This document shows positions 29,152-37,893 of a DNA stretch of 37,893 nt, piece after piece; position 1 is the stretch's first letter; each line of letters opens with the position of its first letter. Below the pieces are notes generated by a model. The model made no database searches and was not told the DNA's origin. It was given only the letters and a program-made list of their open reading frames with translations. The position numbers and the translations under genes are program-made. The DNA is from an uncultured Pelagibacteraceae bacterium (GTDB lineage Bacteria > Pseudomonadota > Alphaproteobacteria > Pelagibacterales > Pelagibacteraceae). Location of the stretch: NCBI GenBank assembly GCA_902543665.1, contig CACBZI010000003.1:1-37893 (forward strand). The letters are read 5' to 3'.

Positions 29152-30021
29152 TTATTTTTGGCACCTTTTGCAGAAAAATGTTGCTCTATTTGAAATTACA
29201 ACTCTTGTTATATTTTTATTGCAATCTATATTAGAACATGATTCTCCTTTTCTGCCATACACCTTAAAATATTGTTGAAAATTACCTTTTTGTCCTTCTT
29301 CATTTGAAAAGTTCTTTATTGATGAACCTCCAAATTTAATCGCGGCTTTCAGTATTTTTTTCGTATTTTTTACAATTTTATCAACCTCAAAATTCGTTAA
29401 ATCATTTGCTTTTCGCGTAGGTTTTATTTTACTTAAAAATAATATTTCATTTACATATATATTTCCTAAACCAGAAACACACCTTTGATCCATTAACATA
29501 TCTTTTATAGTTCTTTTCTTGCCTAAAACATATTTTATCAAATAATTTAAATTATAACCTTCTTTTAGTGGTTCAGGTCCAAGTTTATTTAAATGAAAAA
29601 TTTTTTTATCGTTATTTGGGTTAAAAAATTTAATAAATCCAAATTTTCTAATATCATTATATACAAGCTTTTGATTTTTTTTGAAAATAATAGTGACTCT
29701 ATCGTATTTAAAATCTTTTTGGTCATTAATAGCATAAAAAAAACTTGTTTTGTGTTTTATATTTTTATTATCAAAAAAAAAGAATTTCCCAGTCATTCCA
29801 AAATGGACCAGCATTGCAAATGTGTGACTAATTTTAAAAATTAAATATTTTGATCTCCTCTCAATCTTTTTAATTTTTTTTCCAAGTAATTTTAACAATT
29901 TTCGCTTGTCAACTTTGTATCGTAGGTTCCCATCGTTGATCTTTACATTTTTAATAATCAAATTTTGAATTTTCTTCTCTAAAGACCTTTTAACAACTTC
30001 AACTTCTGGCAATTCTGGCAT
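29152..30021 (-). CDS. mutM: Formamidopyrimidine-DNA glycosylase
   Basis: MPELPEVEVVKRSLEKK; CVSGLGNIYVNEILF; C-terminal zinc finger CSNIDCNK...FFCKRCQK. Confidence 0.96.
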   Translation of the reverse strand: MPELPEVEVVKRSLEKKIQNLIIKNVKINDGNLRYKVDKRKLLKLLGKKIKKIERRSKYLIFKISHTFAMLVHFGMTGKFFFFDNKNIKHKTSFFYAINDQKDFKYDRVTIIFKKNQKLVYNDIRKFGFIKFFNPNNDKKIFHLNKLGPEPLKEGYNLNYLIKYVLGKKRTIKDMLMDQRCVSGLGNIYVNEILFLSKIKPTRKANDLTNFEVDKIVKNTKKILKAAIKFGGSSIKNFSNEEGQKGNFQQYFKVYGRKGESCSNIDCNKNITRVVISNRATFFCKRCQK

Positions 30022-30026
30022 ATAAT
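30021..30026 (+). promoter_or_regulatory. Consensus -10 element TATAAT for ubiE, overlapping mutM start codon
   Basis: TATAAT 6 nt before ubiE ATG (30033); -35 candidate TTCAAC at 29998-30003 (17-bp spacing). Confidence 0.5.
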
Positions 30027-30032
30027 TCTGTT

Positions 30033-30737
30033 ATGAAAAGTACTATTCAAGATAAAAATAAATTAGTCAATTCTGTTTTTTCGGAAGTTCACAAAAACTA
30101 TGATTTAATGAACGATATAATGTCATTTGGTATTCACCGCATTTGGAAAGAAAAATTTATTGACTGGATGAATCCTCAAAAAAATACGAAGTTAATTGAT
30201 GTTGCTTCAGGAACAGGGGATATAGCAAAAATGTTTTATAACAGAACCAAGAGCACAGGGTATATTACATGTGTTGAACCAAATATAAAAATGTTAGAAC
30301 AAGGAAAAGAAAAACTTAAAAAATATCCTACAATCAAATGGGTTAACGCTTCAGCGGAAAAAATACCGGTGGATGACGATACATTTGATTATTATTCAAT
30401 AAGTTATGGGTTAAGAAATGTGACAGATATTAACAAAGCCTTAAAAGAAGCACTTAGAGTTTTAAAGCCGGGAGGGCATTTCATGTGCTTAGAATTCTCA
30501 AAAATAAATAATGAGATATTAAACTTTTTTTACAAAAAATATTCGATGACTATTCCTTATATTGGAAAATATATTGTAGGTTCAAAAAAACCTTATGAAT
30601 ATTTGATAGAAAGTATTGAAAATTTTTATAATCAGGATGAATTAGTTGAATTAATGTCTAAAAATGGTTTTTCTAAAATTCAATTTAGAAATGTGTCAAA
30701 TGGAATTTCAGCAATTCATTCTGGTTGGAAAGTTTAA
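30033..30737 (+). CDS. ubiE: Ubiquinone/menaquinone biosynthesis C-methyltransferase UbiE
   Basis: VFSEVHKNYDLMNDIMSFGIHRIWK, DVASGTGDIA, SYGLRNVTD. Confidence 0.96.
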   Translation: MKSTIQDKNKLVNSVFSEVHKNYDLMNDIMSFGIHRIWKEKFIDWMNPQKNTKLIDVASGTGDIAKMFYNRTKSTGYITCVEPNIKMLEQGKEKLKKYPTIKWVNASAEKIPVDDDTFDYYSISYGLRNVTDINKALKEALRVLKPGGHFMCLEFSKINNEILNFFYKKYSMTIPYIGKYIVGSKKPYEYLIESIENFYNQDELVELMSKNGFSKIQFRNVSNGISAIHSGWKV

Positions 30738-32303
30738 ATGATTAAAAGGTTTTTCAAATTATTCCAGATTGCAAGAAAACTATCTATATCTGGAGCTGTA
30801 GATACTATTAATGAGGTCCATACTCTACCAACAAGTTTGAATTTATTTTTTAATTTACTATCAATTGGTTCTCAACCAACGACAATAGATAAAAATAACT
30901 CCCCTGGAGAAAAACTTTGCATAGCTTTACAAGGTATGGGTACAACCTTTATTAAGTTAGGTCAATTTCTTGCTACCAGACCAGATATTATTGGAGAGGA
31001 ACTTGCAAAAAATCTTGAAAAACTTCAAGATAAAGTGCCAGCATTTGATCTTCACGACGCAAAAAAGATTATAAAAAAAGAAATAGGAGAAAATTTTTAT
31101 AGAAATATAAGTGAGATAAGCGAACCTATTGCAGCAGCGTCAATTGCACAAGTTCATCTTGCAAAAATAAGAGTTAATGGCCAAGAAAAACAAATTGCAA
31201 TAAAGATATTAAGGCCCGATATTGAAAAATTATTTAATGAAGAACTTGATGCTTTAATGCTTTTTGCATACGTAGTTGAAAGTTCTTTTTCTAAGGCTAA
31301 AAGACTCAAATTAATAGAAGTTGTTCATCTTTTAAGAGAAATTACAAATATCGAAATGGATTTACGGTTTGAAGCTGCTGCGGCTAATGAACTTTATGAA
31401 AATACAAAAAATGACTTAGGATTCAATGTTCCAAAGATATATTGGAACTATACAACCAAAAAAATTTTAACATTAGATAAAGTAGAAGGTGTATCTATAA
31501 GAGAACATCAAAAGCTTAAAAATATGGGGGTTGATTTAAAAAAACTAGCTGAAAATTTAATACAATATTTTTTAAAACAAGCAGTAAGAGATGGTTTTTT
31601 TCATGGTGACATGCATCAAGGAAACTTATTTGTTGATAAAAATGGAAATGTAATACCTGTTGACTTTGGCATCATGGGCCGATTGGATAAAAATAATAGA
31701 AAGTTTTTAGCGGAAATATTATACGGTTTTATACAGAGAGACTACTTAAAAGTAGCTGAAGTACATTTTCAAGCCGGCCTTGTGCCTCAGGATGCATCTA
31801 AAGAGGAATTTGCACAAGCTCTAAGATCTGTTGGTGAGCCGATTTTTGGACAGTCTATAAAAGATATTTCCGGTGGAAATTTACTCGCTCAACTGTTTGA
31901 AATAACTGAGAAATTTAATATGGCCACTCAACCTTCTTTACTCCTATTACAAAAAACGATGGTAGTCGTTGAGGGTGTAGCGAGAAAACTTTATCCTGAA
32001 ACAAATATATGGGAAGTTTCAAGGCCTGTACTTGAAGACTGGTTAAAGAATATGAAAAGCCCCAAATCTACTTTTGATACTGCTATAACTACCTCTTCAG
32101 AAATTCTTAAAAGAATTCCAGATTTACCAGAGTTAATGGATAGGGCAGATTATGCACTTAAATTAATGGCAGAGGGTAAATTAAACCTAGCAATTGGGAC
32201 CAATAAAAATTTAGAAATTGAGCAAATGAAACTCAAAAATTTCAGGAATAATATTGTTATCAGTTTTTTTGGTATTATAATTGTCTTTTTATTAGTATTC
32301 TAA
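30738..32303 (+). CDS. ubiB: Ubiquinone biosynthesis protein UbiB (ABC1/ADCK atypical kinase)
   Basis: GTTFIKLGQFLATRPDIIG, AAASIAQVHLA, FFHGDMHQGNLFV, PVDFGIMGRLD, two C-terminal hydrophobic segments. Confidence 0.95.
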   Translation: MIKRFFKLFQIARKLSISGAVDTINEVHTLPTSLNLFFNLLSIGSQPTTIDKNNSPGEKLCIALQGMGTTFIKLGQFLATRPDIIGEELAKNLEKLQDKVPAFDLHDAKKIIKKEIGENFYRNISEISEPIAAASIAQVHLAKIRVNGQEKQIAIKILRPDIEKLFNEELDALMLFAYVVESSFSKAKRLKLIEVVHLLREITNIEMDLRFEAAAANELYENTKNDLGFNVPKIYWNYTTKKILTLDKVEGVSIREHQKLKNMGVDLKKLAENLIQYFLKQAVRDGFFHGDMHQGNLFVDKNGNVIPVDFGIMGRLDKNNRKFLAEILYGFIQRDYLKVAEVHFQAGLVPQDASKEEFAQALRSVGEPIFGQSIKDISGGNLLAQLFEITEKFNMATQPSLLLLQKTMVVVEGVARKLYPETNIWEVSRPVLEDWLKNMKSPKSTFDTAITTSSEILKRIPDLPELMDRADYALKLMAEGKLNLAIGTNKNLEIEQMKLKNFRNNIVISFFGIIIVFLLVF

Positions 32304-32309
32304 TTAATT

Positions 32310-33539
32310 ATGTCTGTAAAAAATAAAAAAATACTTATGATTATTGGAGGAGGTATTGCTGCATACAAGTGCCTAGATTTAATTAGAATATTGAAGAAAA
32401 ATAATAATGAAATAAAAACAATCTTAACAAAAAGTGGAAAAGAGTTTGTTACAGCTTTATCTATAACTACTCTAACCAAAAATAAAACTTTTGAAGATAT
32501 TTTTGATAAAAATTCAGAGGCCGAAATTGATCATATATCCTTATCTAGATGGGCTGACTTAATTGTTGTAATGCCTACCACGGCTAATTTTATGACAAAA
32601 TTAAGCTTAGGAAAAGCTGAGGATTTAGCTACAACTGTAATTTTAGCTTCCAACAAAGAGATCTTACTAGTTCCAGCGATGAATGTGAGAATGTGGATAC
32701 ATAAAGCTACACAAAAAAATGTAAAAATTTTAAAAGATTATGGATATTTGTTTATTGGCCCTGAAAAAGGAGAAATGGCGTGCGGTGAGTATGGTGAAGG
32801 TAAAATGTCAAGCCCGAGGCAAATCTACTCATATATTGAAAATTATTTTTATAAAAAGGATTTAGTAAAAAATAAAAATTTTAAAGCTCTAGTGACTGCT
32901 GGTCCAACTAGAGAATATATTGATCCAATAAGATATATTTCTAATGAATCTAGCGGAAAACAAGGTTATGAGATGGCCTTAGCTCTTAGTAAATTAGGTA
33001 TTGAGACAACTTTAATTATTGGGCCATCTAACCTAATATCTCAAAAAAATATCATAACAAAAAAAATAGTAACTGCAGATGAAATGTTTACGGAAGTTAA
33101 AAAATCTCTACCCGTAGATATTGCTGTTTGCTCAGCTGCTGTTTCTGATTTTAAGCCTATTAAAAAAAACAAAAATAAATTTAAAAAAGATCAAAATACT
33201 TTTACATCTATTCAATTTAAACAAAATAAGGATATTCTGGAATATTTAAGTAAAAATAATAAACATAGACCAAGAATAGTTGTTGGTTTCTCTGCAGAAA
33301 CAGAAAATCTTAACAAAAATTCAATATTAAAGATGAGAAAGAAAAATTGTGATTTAATTATTGCAAATGATGTCTCAGAAAAAGGTAAAGGATTTAATTC
33401 CGATTATAATGAGGTTTCAATTATTGATAGTGATGGAAATACTAAAATAATTAAAAAAAATAAAAAAAGTTTCATAGCAAATAAAGTTGCTGAAATCATT
33501 TTAGATAAACTATTAATTAATGACAGAAATTCTAATTAA
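32310..33539 (+). CDS. coaBC: Bifunctional phosphopantothenoylcysteine decarboxylase / phosphopantothenate-cysteine ligase
   Basis: GGGIAAYKCLDLIR, PAMNVRMW, TAGPTREYIDPIRYISNESSGKQGYEMA. Confidence 0.96.
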   Translation: MSVKNKKILMIIGGGIAAYKCLDLIRILKKNNNEIKTILTKSGKEFVTALSITTLTKNKTFEDIFDKNSEAEIDHISLSRWADLIVVMPTTANFMTKLSLGKAEDLATTVILASNKEILLVPAMNVRMWIHKATQKNVKILKDYGYLFIGPEKGEMACGEYGEGKMSSPRQIYSYIENYFYKKDLVKNKNFKALVTAGPTREYIDPIRYISNESSGKQGYEMALALSKLGIETTLIIGPSNLISQKNIITKKIVTADEMFTEVKKSLPVDIAVCSAAVSDFKPIKKNKNKFKKDQNTFTSIQFKQNKDILEYLSKNNKHRPRIVVGFSAETENLNKNSILKMRKKNCDLIIANDVSEKGKGFNSDYNEVSIIDSDGNTKIIKKNKKSFIANKVAEIILDKLLINDRNSN

Positions 33540-33960
33540 AAGACTATCTAAAAATATAAATTTACCAAAATATGAAACTGAGGGATCTTCAGGGATGGAC
33601 CTTGCAGCTGACATAACCTCTACAATTAATATTAAACCTGGAGAATCCTCAATAATTCCAACTGGTATATCAGTTTCGATACCTGTCAATTACGAAATGC
33701 AAATTAGGCCAAGATCAGGATTGGCAGCTAAAAATCAAGTTACAGTTCTTAATACTCCTGGAACAATTGATGCAGACTATAGAGGAGAAATTAAAGTTAT
33801 ATTAATTAATTTAGGTAATAAAACATTTAAAGTTGAAAAGGGCTCAAGAATAGCTCAGATGGTACTTTGTCCAGTAGAAAAGGCTAAAATTAAAGAAGTT
33901 GAAGACTTAGGAAAAACTAATCGCGGGTCTGGCGGGTTTGGATCTACAGGAACAAAATAA
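33520..33960 (+). CDS. dut: dUTP diphosphatase
   Basis: GSSGMDLAAD, RPRSGLAAK, NTPGTIDADYRGEIKVIL, RIAQMVL, RGSGGFGSTG. Confidence 0.97.
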   Translation: MTEILIKRLSKNINLPKYETEGSSGMDLAADITSTINIKPGESSIIPTGISVSIPVNYEMQIRPRSGLAAKNQVTVLNTPGTIDADYRGEIKVILINLGNKTFKVEKGSRIAQMVLCPVEKAKIKEVEDLGKTNRGSGGFGSTGTK

Positions 33961-33963
33961 TAA

Positions 33964-34713
33964 ATGAATTTTGACTCTAGATATTTTGAAAGATTCGAGA
34001 AACAAATAATTTTGAAAAAAATAGGGATTTTAGGACAAAAGAAAATTTTGAAGTCAAAAGTATTAATAATTGGAATTGGAGGTTTAGGATGCCCTTTGTT
34101 GACCTATTTAGCAGCATCTGGTGTGGGAACGTTAGGAATAGCAGATCACGATAAAGTAGAATTAAGTAATCTAAATAGACAAACTTTATTTTCAACAAGC
34201 GATATTGGTAAATTTAAAGTAGATCAAGCTAGAAAAAAAATATTAGAAATAAATAAAAAAATAAAAATAAAAATTTTTAAAAAAAGAATTAATCCAGGTA
34301 ATTGTAAATCTATCATAAAGAATTTTGACATTATTTGTGATGGAACTGATAGTTATGAAACTCGCTTTATAATTAATGATCAATGTAAAAAGAATAAAAA
34401 AATTTTAATCTCTGCGGCTATAAACAAATTTGATGGTCATTTATTTAGATTTAATTTTAAGAAAAAAACACCATGTTATAGGTGTTTTATGCCTGAAAAG
34501 CCTTCAAATTTAAATAATTGTCAAGCGGAGGGAATTTTTTCACCAGTAGCAGGTATATTAGGATCTTTACAAGCAAATGAGGTCCTAAAAGAAATTTTAA
34601 ATTTTAAAAGTATTTTAGACAGACGTTTGATAATTTTTGACTCAATTACTACAAATTTTAGAAGTGTAAAGTTAAGTTTTAACCCAGGATGTAAAAATAA
34701 ATGTTCAAAATAA
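33964..34713 (+). CDS. ThiF/MoeB/HesA-family E1-like adenylyltransferase
   Basis: YFERFEKQIILKKIGILGQKKILKSKVLIIGIGGLGCP, NLNRQTLFS, CYRCFMPEKP, GCKNKC zinc-type cysteines. Confidence 0.9.
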   Translation: MNFDSRYFERFEKQIILKKIGILGQKKILKSKVLIIGIGGLGCPLLTYLAASGVGTLGIADHDKVELSNLNRQTLFSTSDIGKFKVDQARKKILEINKKIKIKIFKKRINPGNCKSIIKNFDIICDGTDSYETRFIINDQCKKNKKILISAAINKFDGHLFRFNFKKKTPCYRCFMPEKPSNLNNCQAEGIFSPVAGILGSLQANEVLKEILNFKSILDRRLIIFDSITTNFRSVKLSFNPGCKNKCSK

Positions 34714-35147
34714 TTTATTTATCCTTAATTTTATTTTCATTATGCCAAAATGTTTCGGCTTCGGAAGAACACTTCTTAACCTTAAGAAATGATAAAGTTA
34801 ATCTAAGACAAGGACCATCTTTTGAATACCCCATTAAATTATTCTATAAAAAGAAATTTTTACCAGTTCTTGTTCAGGATAAGTTCGAAAATTTTAGAAA
34901 AATTAGAGATCACGAAAATAATACTGGCTGGATTCATATTTCTCAATTGTCGAAAAAAAAAGCTGCAATTACAGTAGAGGATAATCAGTTAATTTTTAAT
35001 AAAGCATCTATATTTTCTAAACCTTTGGTAATTGTAAAAAAAGGTAGGCTTTGCAAAATACAAAAATGTGGGGAAGAATGGTGTAAAGTAAAAGTTAATA
35101 ATTATAAAGGTTGGATCAAAAAAAACAGTTTATGGGGTTTGTTGTAA
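34701..35147 (+). CDS. SH3-domain (SH3b) secreted protein
   Basis: Signal peptide; LRNDKVNLRQGPSFEYPI ... GWIHISQLS ... WCKVKVNNYKGWIKKNSLWG. Confidence 0.82.
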   Translation: MFKIIYLSLILFSLCQNVSASEEHFLTLRNDKVNLRQGPSFEYPIKLFYKKKFLPVLVQDKFENFRKIRDHENNTGWIHISQLSKKKAAITVEDNQLIFNKASIFSKPLVIVKKGRLCKIQKCGEEWCKVKVNNYKGWIKKNSLWGLL

Positions 35148-35148
35148 A

Positions 35149-35391
35149 CTATTTTTTATATTTAGCTGTCCAAATTTTGTCTAGTATAAAATACCAAATA
35201 GCATTAGCTAATGGTTCAACAATTGCATCAGTAAGAGCAATCATAAAAGACACGTCCGCTACTAGCATCAAAACTGTTATAGCAATTGCGAAGTGTCCGA
35301 TTGTATAAATAATTGTTCTTAAAATAGAACCTTTATTATTTTGGTATATGGTTTTTGAGGCTGAAAAGATACCGTGTGTAAATTCAGTCAT
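35149..35391 (-). CDS. DUF2061-like two-TM membrane protein
   Basis: RTIIYTIGHFAIAITVLMLVADVSFMIALTDAIVEPLANAIWYFILDKIW. Confidence 0.6.
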   Translation of the reverse strand: MTEFTHGIFSASKTIYQNNKGSILRTIIYTIGHFAIAITVLMLVADVSFMIALTDAIVEPLANAIWYFILDKIWTAKYKK

Positions 35392-36021
35392 TTAATTAAA
35401 TGGATTATCTAGCACACAAGCAACGAGGTGGATTCTATTTTGTTCTCCTCCATTAAAAAAGTTGTGATACTTAGTATTGTTTGTAATTGTAACTGAGCCA
35501 TCAGCCGGCATATGTTTACAAACCTCTTCGATAACCATTCTGCATCCTTTATTGGTAATTATTGGGATATGCAATCTCGGTTCTGGATCTCTGTGCCAAC
35601 TAAGAGTAGACCTTGGCTCTTTTAATAAAATTCTCACTCTTCCAAGTTTAAAATGTTTTTTGAGTGTATTGTAAACCTCTTCGAAATAAGTTCCTTTGAA
35701 TTCTGTTACAATTTCAGTATATTTTGATTCATCTATAGGTTTGTCTCTTTCAATTTCTTTCCCCTTTTCATCTGGAATTGTCCAGTAAGTTCCTCTAACA
35801 TTGTGACCTTCTGTAGAGGATTTGTCGCCAGGGATTTGATTAAGTGAGATAGCGCCAAAATTTTTAATACCAAGCGTATTAAATTTTTTTTTTTTTAACA
35901 CTAAGTTCAAATCTGCTCTCATTTTATCAATATCAAAATTTAAATTAGGTACTTTATAGAAGTCATCCTTAATATTTTTATTTAAATGTTCTAAATTTTC
36001 TTTTGACTTTAAAATTTCCAT
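35392..36021 (-). CDS. Aspartyl/asparaginyl beta-hydroxylase-like 2OG-Fe(II) oxygenase
   Basis: LSWHRDPEPRLHIPI (HxD) and NRIHLVACV (distal His). Confidence 0.7.
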   Translation of the reverse strand: MEILKSKENLEHLNKNIKDDFYKVPNLNFDIDKMRADLNLVLKKKKFNTLGIKNFGAISLNQIPGDKSSTEGHNVRGTYWTIPDEKGKEIERDKPIDESKYTEIVTEFKGTYFEEVYNTLKKHFKLGRVRILLKEPRSTLSWHRDPEPRLHIPIITNKGCRMVIEEVCKHMPADGSVTITNNTKYHNFFNGGEQNRIHLVACVLDNPFN

Positions 36022-36022
36022 T

Positions 36023-37893
<1,871 letters not shown>

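Noticed and set aside
29096-29278. Plus-strand ORF spanning rpsT start and mutM 3' end
   Set aside because: Explained by the antisense of rpsT/mutM and the rpsT promoter; no domain or RBS.

Overview
AT-rich, extremely compact chromosomal window from a streamlined bacterium, most likely an alphaproteobacterium of SAR11/Pelagibacterales type (inferred from composition, RegBA/ChvIG two-component systems and the ubiE-ubiB-coaBC-dut / dnaA-dnaN-gyrB neighbourhood; not proven). Almost all sequence is coding. Contents: partial DMT transporter; msrA-sseA-RND efflux pair; SLT-like lipoprotein, SNase and VanZ-like genes; gpmA; a minus-strand chvI-chvG-ahcY-tsaE-amgK-murU run; polA; orphan ABC ATPase plus bioY; regA; a four-gene polyamine operon (type III ornithine decarboxylase, deoxyhypusine-synthase-like protein, N-carbamoylputrescine amidase, agmatine deiminase); regB; gyrB, dnaN, dnaA (no recF between dnaN and gyrB); rpsT, mutM; ubiE, ubiB, coaBC, dut; ThiF/MoeB-like E1, SH3 protein, DUF2061-like protein, Asp/Asn hydroxylase and a truncated katG. 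No tRNA, rRNA, CRISPR or mobile element was recognised. The best lead for something undescribed is the polyamine locus. Its leader holds a tiny ORF (MTKMSFFLYIK*) ending at the foot of a perfect 13-bp terminator-like hairpin, a duplicated TTAAACGCGA element (hairpin loop and ribosome-binding region) and an out-of-frame ATG just before the true start. Its second gene is a bacterial deoxyhypusine-synthase homologue that keeps the catalytic WGK lysine region. The operon sits between the two halves of a RegBA redox two-component system. Other notable signals are a 25-bp palindrome bounded by the start codons of two divergent genes, all five convergent gene pairs overlapping or separated by 2 bp or less, and several likely leaderless promoters.
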